Shown here piece after piece: positions 20,175-31,290 of a DNA stretch of 64,000 nucleotides. The notes beneath the pieces were generated by a model. That model was not told the DNA's origin. It ran no database searches and saw only the letters and a program-made list of their open reading frames with translations. Where the stretch lies: positions 21,255,516 through 21,319,515 of the forward strand of contig OX123193.2 of NCBI GenBank assembly GCA_944739405.2, read 5' to 3'. Every line of letters starts with the position of its first letter. The stretch's first letter is position 1. This DNA is from Euclidia mi (Eukaryota; Arthropoda; Insecta; Lepidoptera; Erebidae). Position numbers and translations under genes: made by a program.

Positions 20175-21182
20175 TTACTCTTTTTCACCTTCACATCTTC
20201 CATCTCTTGTAAACATGCTTCCTAAATATACAAATCTTTCAACTTGTTCCACATTTTCATCTTCAATCGTAATATTACACTCAGTCAAACGTTCATCCTT
20301 CTCAAACACCATCACTTTCGTCTTTCTTGCATTAACTTTCATACCTTTTGCTTTAAAACTCTCGTTCATGCAGTCCATCATTTGTTGCAACTCATTCGCC
20401 GATGATGCAAGAATGACTTGATCATCGGTGTATAAGAGGCACTTAGCACGCAATCCTACCATATCGATCCCGCAATAAATTTTCCTCATATCTTTCATGC
20501 AGCTATCCATGAATAAGTTGAACAACCAGGGCGAGGCCGGACACCCCTGTCTGACAAATTTAGAGATGTCCAACCAGTCCGTATAGGCACCATTAACTCG
20601 GTCACAGGCCCTCGAATCCCTATAAAGAGATTTTAGAGACCTTATTATAAAGTTGTCCACCCCATACATAGATAGCACCTTCCATAGTTCCTTTCTATTT
20701 ACCCTATCATAAGCCTTTTCCAAGTCTATGAACGCGCAATATACCTTCTGTTTTTTTTCCAGACATTTTTCGGTAAAGAAGCGCAAGGAAAAGACTTGAT
20801 CCGTACATCCCATTCCCTTCCAAAATCCCGCTTGCACATCCCATATCTTGTCATTAGTCACGTTTTCTACTCTAGCAATCAATATTCTGGCATACATTTT
20901 TCCAACAACACTAAGAAGGCTGATCCCGCGATAATTTTGACATTCCTGCTGCGAGTCTTTGCCTTTATAAATTGGAACAAGCACTGCCTTGGTCCAGTCA
21001 TCTGGAACTTGGCCCTGTTTCAAGGACAAATTAAAAAGGCGATGCAGCAGGTTTACTGTAAGTCCCTCACCAACCTTCAACATTTTAGACGTCACTCTAT
21101 CGCACCCAGCAGACTTGCCTGACCTCATACTTTTTAGAGCTTTCATAATTTCATCCTTTCTAATTTCGTCACTCGGGCCCAC
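20175..21182 (-). pseudogene. RTE-like reverse transcriptase, copy 2 (C-terminal deletion)
   Basis: A 335-codon frame with RT motifs KSAGCDRVTSKML, VPIYKGKDSQQE, NYRGISLLSVVGKMYARI, CAFIDLEKAYDRV and FVRQGCPASPWLFNLFMD. The catalytic motif is YTDD (20421-20432) instead of YADD; Thr in place of Ala is a likely lesion. After VYLGSMFTRDG the frame jumps directly into the last 20 or so residues of the protein in another frame (EAREVC... near 20150). About 170 codons present in copy 1 are gone. The Met at 21182 is not a true start. Confidence 0.8.
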
Positions 21183-21342
21183 ACACGCATCTTCTATTAT
21201 CTCTTCTCGCTCTATTCACTCATGTCTTTCTCAAATAAACTCTCAAAATATTTTTCCAGCAATCCAGTATCATTCTTTCTTCATACATGACCTCACCTTT
21301 TTCATTCCTAATCACTTTCATCAATGTATTCATATTTTTCCC

Positions 21343-21588
21343 TCACGATTCTTTGACGAGTTTCCAAAACAGTTTTATATTGTCTTGGAAACTTGCGCCA
21401 AATTGCTTCTCATATTTCTCCTTTTTCTCATTCTTCTTCCTCTCTATACATTCTTTAACTTTAGCTTTCACACACCTATACTTGTTCTTCATTTCTTTAA
21501 CACGATCTTCATTCATACCACCACTAGCTCTATTCGTTGCTTCTATTGCTAGGATATCCAGCCATGCTTTTTTCTTTTCCTCAACCAT
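21343..21588 (-). pseudogene. RTE-like ORF2 linker segment
   Basis: An 81-codon Lys/Glu-rich stretch, KKKAWLDILAIEATNRASGG and then KECIERKKNEKKEKYEKQF. It corresponds to the charged helical linker between endonuclease and RT in RTE ORF2. It lies in a different frame from the endonuclease, so an indel separates them. Confidence 0.65.
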
Positions 21589-21639
21589 ACTTCGAGTTTC
21601 ATCATCCCACCAGTCAGCTTTTTCACTTTTCTTACTTCT

Positions 21640-22845
21640 TCATTTACTCACGCCGCATACGTCTTCAGCACATCTGACTACGTTGCTTTTAAATACCGAC
21701 CATACATCGCTCACACTTTCCTCATTTACATCACTCCAGAATGTATCCAGCCGTTCACTCAATTGCTTTTTGTACATCTCTTTCACACGCTGCTCTTTCA
21801 ATCTTTCCACGTTTATACGTACTAACTCATTGGTACACGCTTTAACTCTGTGCCGCCATCGTTTGAACAGACCACTAATTCTACTAATGACTAAATAGTG
21901 ATCAGTACTACCATCAGGTCCATGATACGCTCTACTATCCACTACTTCCATTCTCATTCTTTCATCAACTATCACAAAGTCTATTATGCTACTTAACACA
22001 ACATTTCCTACCTTCCTTTGCCAGGTGTACATATGTACCCTTTTGTGCTGAAACCACGTATTCGTCACTGACAAACCCATTTCCACACATACATCTAACA
22101 AGTATACGCCGTTCTCATTCACACTCTCATCTCCAAATGCCCCAAGTACATTTTCATACAAATCGCGCTTCACTCCAACCCTTGCATTAAAATCTCCAAG
22201 CATGACAATACGTTCATTCGACTTACGCAATAACACGACCTCTCTCATTTGTTCCCAAAATTCCGCTCTTACCGCTTTGCTATAGGAGGAGTCCGGAGCA
22301 TATACACCTACCAGAAATAGAGGTGTCAGGCCTATTTTCATCCAGACCCTGATAAGACGCGGACTTACGCACTCATACTTACGCTTGCATTCTGCCATTC
22401 GCTCTGAAAGAATTATACCGACGCCTTTACTGCCATGTTCTTCGTCCGTAACCCCCGACCATATCTCTGTGAACGGGCCGCGCGTCAGCATGTCTTTCCC
22501 CTTACGCTTTGTCTCATTCACACACAACACATCTAGTTTTCTTTCATTCATTACTTCGTAAACATCATCCAGCTTCTCATTCATTCCTCCTCTAACATTT
22601 AAAGTCACAAATCGGCATTCCGCTGTCCACTTTCCGCCCCGACGCGAACAATTCCGCATAGGATTTGGATGGTTTTGGCGTGACGTATGGCGAATATCGT
22701 CGCCGCCTACAGCTGTAAGGTTGCTCCCCCCAGAATACGAGGAGCAGCCTCGTCCTGCAAATACAGGACGAGGAGGGGATTCTCCAGCTCCGCCGGTACC
22801 CCCCTGGGGTACACTTACAGTAATATTTCCTACAGCCATGATCAC
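21640..22845 (-). pseudogene. RTE-like APE endonuclease domain
   Basis: A 401-codon open frame. After an N-terminal region with GGDDIRHTSR comes the EEP fold: FVTLNVRGGMNEKLDDV, VLCVNETKRKGK (catalytic Glu), GSKGVGIILS, FLVGVYAPDSS, VMLGDFNARVG (Asp/Asn), YTWQRKVGN and SSIIDFVIV, and DGSTDHYLVI (Asp-His). All key residues are visible. This is the best-kept part of the copy, but it ends in a frame break before the linker at about 21590-21640. Confidence 0.85.
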
Positions 22846-23060
22846 GTCGGTTATTATTATTTGACTGTATGTTTTCTTTAGGGTTTAACAGTCAGTACCT
22901 AACAGCGGGGCAGACTGCCGGGTTAGTTTCAAGTTTTCCTTCTCTATGGTTAAAGACGTCAATAACTATATTTGATAATAATGCGTCCGTCGAAATACCT
23001 TAGCCGCTTTTTACGACACCTCGGTAGGAGAGAGGGAGAGAGGGGGCGTTCTTTACTCCG

Positions 23061-23529
23061 CCGGACACCACAGGGCAAGGCTCAGTGTGAATAAAGTAGC
23101 TTTATTTTGCAAGAATAAATTTCAAGTGCTTCGCCTTCGTTAGACTAAGGTACAAGGACCAAGTGATCAAATTACACTTGAGACCTGACACTAATTTGTA
23201 TTATGTTCTATTATTTATATATCAATCTAGTTAGAACACTATACTGTAGTAATTTTCCTTTGTCAAAAAAATCAATTACGTTAATTGCAACGGCAAATAT
23301 ACCATACATACCTTAATGTAGTTTCTTTTTGCAAAAAAATCACGATATCATACCTTGCCTTAAGTAGTATAGTATAGTTGTTTACTTTCTTTAAAATCTT
23401 TTAAGCTTTCGGTAAAAACATTAATAGATAGTTATAAACTATAGAGGTAGTAGAATGATGCGCAACTGCCTGAAAAAAGAGGACAAAATACGAATAAATC
23501 CTCAGCGGTCAAGTGACGAAGGTTGCACG
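23061..23529. other. AT-rich spacer left of element B
   Basis: No gene. A TCCTCTTTTTTCAG splice-acceptor-like sequence is visible on the minus strand near 23480, but no supported exon follows. Confidence 0.4.
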
Positions 23530-23767
23530 AGTTAAGGAACCCCAATCCACTACAATTAGCTTTGTCAGCCAATAATATACTAGAATGATCATGTACCAAC
23601 AGAGCATAATTATCTAGGACATGCGTCATTGATCATACGAGCTGACTTAACATTATATAAGTATATAAGCTTGGTATTTTAGATAATTAAGATAATTACT
23701 GTATTAGCTGTAACTCTGTCGAAATAAAGTATTTTTTTTAACTTCTTTCGTTGTGAGTCACTTAATT
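23530..23767 (+). repeat. Element B 5' LTR
   Basis: A 238-bp LTR, AGTTAAGGAACCCC...GTCACTTAATT. It contains a TATATAAG box-like sequence near 23655 and AATAAA near 23723. The final T overlaps the primer-binding site. Confidence 0.92.
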
Positions 23768-23785
23768 GGCGCAGCCGGTAGGATC
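23767..23785 (+). promoter_or_regulatory. Element B primer-binding site (tRNA-Ser type)
   Basis: TGGCGCAGCCGGTAGGATC begins at the last base of the LTR. It differs from the tRNA-Ser-type site of 17.6/297 at about one position. Confidence 0.75.
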
Positions 23786-23873
23786 TAGGGTTTAGCAGAG
23801 ATCTCCGACAAATTTATTAAGAAACCACTTCGGAAAGGAGGGACAGCAGCAACCAAGCAGTAATTCTGGAAGC

Positions 23874-23894
23874 ATGAAGATAGCTGCGGTATTG
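23874..23894 (+). promoter_or_regulatory. Mini-ORF with GTGAGT splice-donor candidate (element B leader)
   Basis: An ATG at 23874 opens MKIAAV and runs into GTGAGT (donor candidate 23894-23899), then stops. In errantiviruses env is made from a spliced RNA, so this may supply the start of env. I found no acceptor before env with matching phase; the region is degraded. Compare the same layout in element C. Confidence 0.4.
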
Positions 23895-23951
23895 TGAGTA
23901 AATCTTTTCACCTTCCATTCAGCACTTCCATTTGTCTTCCAAACCTTGTGA

Positions 23952-24103
23952 TAAGTCTATGTTGTGTTTATTTAGGGATTAGACAACGCCGTTATAATAC
24001 TTACGTAGATCATAGCTATAGCAACTAAGTCTATGTTGTGTTTATTATTAGGGATTAGACAACGCCGTAATAATACTTACGTAGATCATAGCTATGGCAA
24101 CTA
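23952..24103 (+). repeat. 75-bp tandem duplication in the element B leader
   Basis: AAGTCTATGTTGTGTTTATT...GATCATAGCTATAGCAACT occurs twice in direct tandem (from 23952 and 24027) with few differences. It lies between primer-binding site and gag. In gypsy of Drosophila this part holds the repeated insulator, so a regulatory role is possible but untested. Confidence 0.7.
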
Positions 24104-24181
24104 TTTTTTATAGATTTTTTTTTTCTATTTTAACGTAAAATATTTAATTTTATATTAAATAATTATATCATATAATTCAAA

Positions 24182-25225
24182 ATGGAAAGCATAAACCGTG
24201 TCCCACAGGAAATGGTAAAAATCATACCCGTAATCAGTGGCGATGCGAGAATATTACCCTGATTTATTAAAAAATGTGAATACTTATTAACCACCTACCA
24301 GGGTAGCACAATACAAAATGAATTTTTATTCCATGTCATAACCAGTAGGTTATCAGGTGAGGCAGCCAACTTGGCAGGCGAAAGAGACTCTATAGATACG
24401 TGGAATGAGTTAAAGGAGTTATTAAATCAACATTTCGGTGACCCACGCACTGAAGAATGTCTAGCAATGGAGTTAGAAACCTGTAGAATTAATAAGGGCG
24501 AGAGTTACCTGGATTTTTGTCATAGGATACAACACATGAGAAGTATTTTATTTGCGAAAATATCTGAAACTATTGTTGACGATTCTTTACGTAAGGCAAA
24601 ACAAGTTATTTATAGCCATAGGGCAATGAATGTATTTCTATATAATTTACCACCATTTTTAGTTAGATTGGTTCGTTTGCGCAACGTTTCCACCTTAGAA
24701 GATGCGTTAAAAATCGTTTTAGAAGAACAAAACTTCCAAACCGTATACGATTCCAAAACAAACGACCGTCGTATTACAAATAGAAGTAAAATATCTAGTT
24801 TTTCTAATTTTAATAGTCCAAGGTACGATTCACATAACATGCCGAGTACATCTGTACTGAATAATGCTTATAACGCCTCCAACGCCTCGTATTCACCTAA
24901 TAATTCATTGCAGTCAAGACATTTTAAACAAAATCATAATACATATTCTAATCAAGGTAATTATAACCGTTTTAATAATGCACATAACTATAATTCGTTG
25001 CAACTATCAAGTAGGTCACCGCTTCCGATTGCCCAACAGTTCGCAGCACCGGCGTCAACGCCTGCACCACGCATGTCACGTTTTGCACCGCAAGCATCCA
25101 CTTCTGGTACGAATACAGACGTTACTATGCGAACTGCAAGTTCACGACGCGTTAATTATATAAATAATAATAGTTGTAATGAACAAAATATGAAAATTCA
25201 AATGAAGAGCACCGGGAAGTTTTAG
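24182..25225 (+). pseudogene. gag: Element B gag
   Basis: The frame starts at ATG 24182 (MESINRVPQEMVKIIP). It is cut by a TGA at 24260-24262, then open to 25225. The capsid-like region includes FLFHVITSRLSGEAANLAGE, WNELKELLNQHFGDPRTEEC and MNVFLYNLPPFLVRLVRLRN. The tail is Asn/Ser/Tyr-rich with no CCHC knuckle. The stop kills capsid production. The open -1 frame at the end (from about 25204) leads toward protease, in keeping with a -1 Gag-Pol arrangement, but no canonical slippery heptamer is visible. Confidence 0.78.
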
Positions 25226-25250
25226 CTGACAATAACGACGCGGGAAATTT

Positions 25251-25652
25251 TTGCATAACGGCCTCGCTAATAGGAAACGAATAAAAATTAATTGTAATAA
25301 GCGTTTAAACTTGCCTCACATAGTTATACGAGAATTAAATGCAGTTTTCATGATAGACACTGGTAGTGTTCGTTCGTTCATAAGTACATACATAGCGAAT
25401 AAATATTTTAAGGATCGTTTACAGTATGCACCATTCGAAGTTGTTAGCACTCACGCTTCGAGTGTTCATAGTACAACGGCATATATTCCATTACCAGCTA
25501 CGTTTTGCAGCCCGGAATTCCATAAGTTTTATGTGTATAGTGTAGACGATAGGTATGATGGGTTGATAGGTAGTAATTTACTTAAACAGTTACACGCGAA
25601 AATAAATATGGAAAATCAGGTTTTACATTTGAAAATACGGATATACCGATAA
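25251..25652 (+). pseudogene. pro: Element B aspartic protease
   Basis: A 133-codon piece with the active site MIDTGSVRSFI (about residues 34-44) and RYDGLIGSNLLKQL near the second conserved loop. The -1 frame leaving gag meets a stop at about 25281, while protease lies in the next frame. A small indel near 25265-25285 has therefore uncoupled the two. The Met at 25251 is arbitrary. The core motif is intact. Confidence 0.78.
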
Positions 25653-25666
25653 TATATTCGCCACCT

Positions 25667-27317
25667 TTGAGGGAGATATACAAGTTACCTCCTCGTAGCG
25701 AAGTTAGGGTTACGCTTCCCGTTAGTCAACTGGATGGTGAAGCTATCTTAGAGTATAAACAATTTACGGAAGGGATTCGAATGCCCGCTGCATTAGTTAA
25801 GTGTGTAAAAGGTTACGCATCAACGGTTATTCAGAATTATACCAATGAACTTAGAAACTTAGTTGTAACAGGGCCTTTTAATGTAGAACCTTACACGCAA
25901 GGACCATGTTTTAGTACAAAAAGTAAAGAAAATGTTTTGGATATAGATAAAATGCTTACAAAAAATTTAGAAAAGTTACAGTTAGACCATATGAATACGG
26001 AAGAACGTAGGGCTATTGAAGGAATTTGTAGGGAATATAAGGATATATTTTATTGCGAAAATATTCCATTAACGTTTTCAAATCAAGTTCAACATAAAAT
26101 ACGAACGAAAAACGAGGACCCGATAAACATCAAATCATATAGGCTACCCCCTACACAGTCGAAAGAAATTAGAAACCAGGTAGATAAGATGTTACGGGAT
26201 AATATTATCCAGGAATCACACTCTCCCTGGAGTGCCCCCGTATATTTAGTGCCGAAAAAGTTAGATGCATCAGGACAGCAAAAATGGAGGATGGTAGTCG
26301 ATTATAGACGACTTAATGATATCACTATTGATGATAAGTACCCCTTGCCGAACATTAACAATTTATTTGACATGCTAGGCAATAGTACCTATTTCACAAC
26401 CCTAGATTTGGCTAGTGGGTACCATCAGATCGAAGTATCAGGGCATTATGAATTTAACAGAATGCCATTTGGACTGAAAACAGCACCCGCTAAGTTTCAC
26501 CGAGCGATGGATAACGTCTTAAGAGGCCTCCAGGGCTTGCATTGCCTGGTGTACCTTGATGACGTCATCATATTTTCTAAAAGCTTAAAACAACACATAG
26601 AGAAACTTAGAGCAGTTTTTGACCGGTTCCGCAAAACAAAAAAGATACAACTTGATAAATCACATTTTCTTAGAAAGCAAGTTCTGTACTTATAACATAC
26701 CATTACAAAAGAGGGCCTTAAGCCAAATAACGATAAAATTGAGGCGGTCCTAAGGTATCCCATTCCACAAACAGTCACAGAAATAAAGAGCTTTTTGGGA
26801 CGGATAGGTTATTATAGAAAATTTATAAAAGATTTTGCTAAAGTAACGAGACCGCTAACTGCCTGCTTAAAGAAAGGCAGGAAAATTATTATAAACGATG
26901 AATATAAAGAGTGTTTCGAAACATGTAAAAAGTTTTTGACCAATGCTCCAGCTTTTGACAAATAAACGGTTTATTTTAACTACTGATGCATCCAACTTTG
27001 CAATCGGGGCTGTATTATCACAAGGAACAATAGGGTCAGATAAGCCTATTGCATATGCTAGCAGAACCTTAAGCGACACCGAACTTAGATATAGCACCAT
27101 CGAGAAGGAGCTTCTAGCAATAATATGGGCGGTTAAACATTTTAGGCCATATCTATACGGCAACAAATTCACAATTTATACAGACCATAGACCGTTGGCA
27201 TGGCTGTATCAACTAAAAGAACCTAACAGTAAACTTATTCGTTGGCGGTTAAGGTTAGAGGAGTATGATTACGAGGTTTGTTATAAAAAGGGTTCCCAAA
27301 ATACAAATGCTGTCTAG
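25667..27317 (+). pseudogene. pol: Element B reverse transcriptase-RNase H
   Basis: RT is open to a TAA at 26693-26695. Visible motifs are VPKKLDASGQQKWRMVVDY, TLDLASGYHQI, FGLKTAPAKF and the catalytic YLDDVIIFSK. Between QIEV and SGHYEFNRM about 14 residues are missing in frame, including the KTAF segment that contacts the template in related RTs. The same frame continues past the stop (FLGRIGYYRKFI) to about 26965. RNase H then lies in another frame (26943-27317: TTDASNFAIGAVLSQ, EKELLAIIWAVKHFRPYLYG, YTDHRPLAWL). Four lesions are therefore visible: deletion, stop, frameshift, and a break after RNase H. Confidence 0.85.
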
Positions 27318-28077
27318 AATAAAAATTAATGCAATCGATGACGACTTAGACTCAATATTCGTAAATGTAGGAGATAGGAAAGAACGTATCCAAAATATTA
27401 TTGAGGAACTGGAAGAGGACTTAGCTCCAATAGAAACGATGGAAATTTCGAACCCAGATGATGGAGCGACAGCCAATTCAGTTTCAAATAGGGAGCATGA
27501 AGGTATCCTTATTTTACCCGAAGCTATCGATACTAAACCTAATCAAAGTAGTACATTTGTGGCTTAGGAATAAATTATTAGTTAAGGATATTTCCAACAA
27601 TAAACAAAGAATTCTTAAAGTTCATTTACCAATCAATAATGATAGTTTAGTTAAAGACTTTTTGAAGGAATACATAGACCCTAAGTATAACTACTTTGTA
27701 TATTTTGAACATCCATCTTTTAGAAAATCATTTTCAAATATGGTTATAAAGTTGTTCAAAAAAGATACTGTTAAGTTAACAGAATGCACAGAAAGGGTGG
27801 TTAATTTAACAGATTCGGAGGAAGATCAAAGAGAGGTTGTTGTTAAGTATCATGAGGGGAAAACTTGCCCTAGAGGAATTAAGGAAACTTTAGCGAAACT
27901 TAAGAGACATTATTGGTGGCCAAATATTAAGGAAACAGTAACTGCAATTATTAACAGCTGTGAAACGTGTAAAAAAATGAAATATGACAGAAAACCAACC
28001 AAGCCTTACATTCAATTAACACAGACTCAGAATAGAATCCTTTTCAAGAAACTTTTATGGATCTATTACACATTGAA
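27265..28077 (+). pseudogene. pol: Element B integrase, N-terminal part
   Basis: After RNase H the coding sense passes through an acidic linker (27265-27567) to a 207-codon piece ending at the nested LINE. The zinc-finger region reads KYHEGKTCPRGIKE...SCETCKKMKYD. The two Cys are present and one His is clear, but the second expected His position is Pro in CPRGI. A short frame problem precedes the LINE junction at about 28050. The first catalytic Asp region falls right at this junction. Confidence 0.75.
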
Positions 28078-29378
28078 ATGAAATGAAATGAAATGAAAAT
28101 TTATTCGCTTAGAGACATGGTTATAAAGGTGTTACAGAATGAAGTTTGTTCATCACATCTCGCCTTCAGTAGGCATACGAATATTAAATTACATTATAAA
28201 TAAAATCATAGCCAAAATTACATCAATAAGATCGTATTATGTTAAATAAGATTTTATAAAATATGCACCTGTTACATCATAATAATAAATTAAAAGTCAA
28301 GATAAATTTGAAATAGCAAGTAATTCAAATGTCAAAACTGTTTAAATTTTCGATAAAGTTTTACAATTATTATATACGAATGTCAATTTATTATTAATAA
28401 AATATCATGCATTTTGTCATACTTATGTCTAAACTAATAAGAAATATACTCTTTACAAAAGACAATTATACATCCATGAGCAAGGGCATTTATATTATTT
28501 GCAAATGAAGTATTCATTTAATGTATAAAAGCAGTTTTCTAAAAGCCATCGTCTTAATTTAGTTTTGAACTGTAAGATTGGGAGTTCCCTGATAATTCTG
28601 GGGATGTGATTATATATTTTTATTGTCATAACCAGGCTATACTTCTGGTGAAAACTGCTTTTACAAGTTATGTATTTCAGTTTTGTAGGATCCCTGCACT
28701 CGTATTTACTTAGTTCACTTACTTTGACAAATAAATGGCTCTGATTCCTGACGAACATTCCTACTTCCAAAATGTACATGGACACCAAAGTCAACAGTTC
28801 CAGTCTCTTGAAAAGTGGCCTACATGATTCAAGTGGTCCTGCACCACAAATTGCTCGTATACATTTTTTCTGTGTTATGAAAACTCTGTCTATGTCAGTC
28901 GAATTACCCCACAACAAAAGCCCATACCGTAGGATGGACCCGACATGCCCGTGATAAGCAGTGAGCGCGGTTTTTTCATCAATAATAATTCTAAGCTGTC
29001 GTAGAGCGTATGCAAATCTATTTATCTTTTTACATACTATATCTATGTGCTGTTTCCAGTTACAGGATTCGTCTAAGGTAAGACCAAGAAACTTTATGTG
29101 GCACTCTCTGTTTATATTGGTACCTTCGATACTAATATTAAAACCTTGCGTCTGTTGTTTATAATTTTTAAATAAAACATAGTGAGTTTTTGTTAAATTT
29201 ACTCTAAGGTGGTTTTCACTGAGCCAGTCAAATATATGTTTTAATGTTGTTTCTACCATGCCTTTCTGGTCGTATTTCGGATTGCTAGGTATAACTATCG
29301 AGACGTCATCAGCAAACAATATACATTTTTGTGACGTGGCACTAGGTAAATCATTTATGTATAGTAGATTTTAAGTAG
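28078..29378 (-). mobile_element. Jockey-type LINE fragment nested in element B
   Basis: A 1.3-kb 5'-truncated LINE on the minus strand. Its 3' end is a (TTTCA)n run (four TGAAA units on the plus strand from 28078) next to an AATAAA signal. ATTGAA flanks both sides (28072-28077 and 29379-29384), a likely short target duplication. It splits the integrase of B. Confidence 0.85.
28495..29372 (-). pseudogene. Jockey-type RT C-terminal half
   Basis: Open frame from the truncation. It begins with LLYINDLPSATSQKCIL and the catalytic FADDVSIVI. The thumb region follows (HLRVNLTKTHYVLF, IKFLGLTLDESCNWKQHI), then the conserved C-terminal part (SILRYGLLLWGNS, KKCIRAICG). The stop is at 28495, with a 3' UTR of about 400 bases. 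The frame is clean to the end, so this insertion is younger than its dead host element. The first Met (29319) is internal and the fingers/palm half is missing. Confidence 0.85.
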
Positions 29379-30251
29379 ATTGAAGGGAAATATTATTTCA
29401 CCTTAGTTGACTCCTTCAGCAAATTAGCTCAAGCTATTGAGGTGCCTAACAGAAGTACACCAGAAATTGTTAAGGCATTAATAAAGTACTTCAGTATGTA
29501 TGGCGTACCGAGTAAAATCAGTTGCGACTCAGGCTCAGAGTTTAATAACGCGTTAATTAAAGAAATGTTAAGCTTATACAAAATTGAACTTCATATAGGG
29601 ACACCGAATAATCCCAGTTCTATGGCAATCGTAGAACGATTCCATTCCACTGTAATTGAAATTTACCGCATAGCCAAGTATGATAAAAATGATTTAGACG
29701 CGGCTTCTGTCATGACATATGCTATCATGGCGTATAATAATAGTATACATTCAGCAACCGATTTTACACCCTTTGAATTAGTATTTGGACACACAGACTC
29801 AGGTGATGCATTTAATATTGATAGGGAAAAGAACTTAACACAAAAATTATTGCTTGACCACAGAAAACGTCTTAAGGTACTTTATGAATTTGTAACAGAA
29901 AAACTAGAATCAGATAAAATTAAAGTAAGTGATAAGAAAGGCGGCAAGGAACCCCCAGCTCTTAAGATAGGTGATGAAATTTATATGAAGGATACCAGAG
30001 TTAGGAAAGCTAAAGAAAAACCTAGGTTTGAAAAAGCTAAAGTAACGGATCAAGTTAGGCGTAATATTGTACCTGTTGAGTTAAAGAAACGAAATACAAG
30101 AGTAGCTATAAAAAATGTTAAACGTCCTGTACAGGTCTTGCCAAGTACTTCTAGTACTGATGACTTCAGTATTTACGCTGGACCTTCAAAACCTCGGTCA
30201 GAATCCGGGGATAGCATCGCTAAGGATGGGAGTAGCAGTGAAGAAGATTAA
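29379..30251 (+). pseudogene. pol: Element B integrase, C-terminal part
   Basis: Integrase resumes after the LINE: FTLVDSFSKLAQAIEV, YGVPSKISCDSGSEFNNALI (second catalytic Asp) and SSMAIVERFHSTVIEI (catalytic Glu). A Lys-rich tail and an acidic Ser-rich end follow. The 269-codon open piece starts with Met at 29442, but homology begins at the junction. The tail shows IGDEIYMKD where GPY-type modules usually lie. The 3' end overlaps the first codons of env in another frame. Confidence 0.8.
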
Positions 30252-31290
30252 TTATTGGACTATATTTAAGACTTTAGACTTAAATTCGGTAGATTTACAA
30301 GTCAATACTGATATTAAGCATTTTAGAGATTTAAGGTCTAAAATAGGGGAATTTAAGTTAAATAACGATACACTAGGAATAGAGAATCAAATAGAATACT
30401 TAATGAAACTTACGCAAAATAGATTATATCAAATTTTACCCTCAAATAATCGCAATAAACGTGCTTTATTTATCCCATTAGGCTCATTTGTGAAAGCTAT
30501 TTCAGGTAATTTAGACAAAAATGATGCTACGAGTAGAATTTCTTTATCATACTTGATAAAGAAATTCTACTTATACAGAATAAAGAACATGTAGTCGAAC
30601 GTAAAGTATCTTCAATGCAAAAAGCTTTTGATAAATTAGTAAATGACTCGGCAATTATTAATTTTAATGTTAAACATCTGGGTTTACAAACTAGTAAAAT
30701 AGAAGATCTAGAAATAAAAGAATCTAAATTTAATAGCTTATTTCATGTGTTTAATGCTATGTACCAGATTCTAGGTAACTTTCAAACTTGTTATGAAGAT
30801 ATCCAAGAGATAGAGACGGCTATTGCCTTTAGGAAATTAAATGTGTTGCATCAATCTATTATCAATAGTACGGAATTATATAGTATACTAGAAGTTATTG
30901 TTAAACATGCTAGAACAGTATATTCAGTTAATAAAAATAATTTGTTTAAGTTAGAACGTAATATTATAGTTAAATCTTATAAAAATAACGATAGGTTAGT
31001 TTTTATTCTAGAAGTCCCTTTAATAGACAACAAGACATATAATTATTACAAGGTTATCCCTATTCCTATTTTCCAATCTCCAAATACCCTTACTATTATT
31101 CCTAAATACCCCTACCTAATGGTGAATAGATTTAAATATATACCTGTAGAAAACCCCTGTGAAGAAATAGAAAACGGCAGATTCCTATGTGATGACAATA
31201 ACTTAGTCCAGTATCCAACAGAAACCTGCATTGAACAGAATATGCTAATGAAGAACAACTACGGCAAATGCATAAAAAATCACATCAAGA

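Larger units (their letters stand above)
20060..23060 (-). mobile_element. RTE-like LINE copy 2 (nearly full length, internally deleted)
   Basis: A minus-strand RTE-like LINE with endonuclease, linker and RT. Near its 5' end (about 22985-23060) lies a GTGTCGTAAAAAGCGGCTAAG-like leader module with a pyrimidine-rich start. A related module recurs next to a SINE at 33.2 kb. The RT C-terminus is largely deleted. Confidence 0.82.

Noticed and set aside
21287..21898. Plus-strand Ser/Phe-rich 203-codon frame
   Set aside because: Antisense of the RTE endonuclease and linker. Pyrimidine-rich antisense of Lys/Glu codons gives long open frames.
25190..25225. A -1 frameshift heptamer at the element B gag end
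   Set aside because: The -1 frame is open, but no X_XXY_YYZ heptamer occurs in the right phase; GTTTTAG is not canonical.
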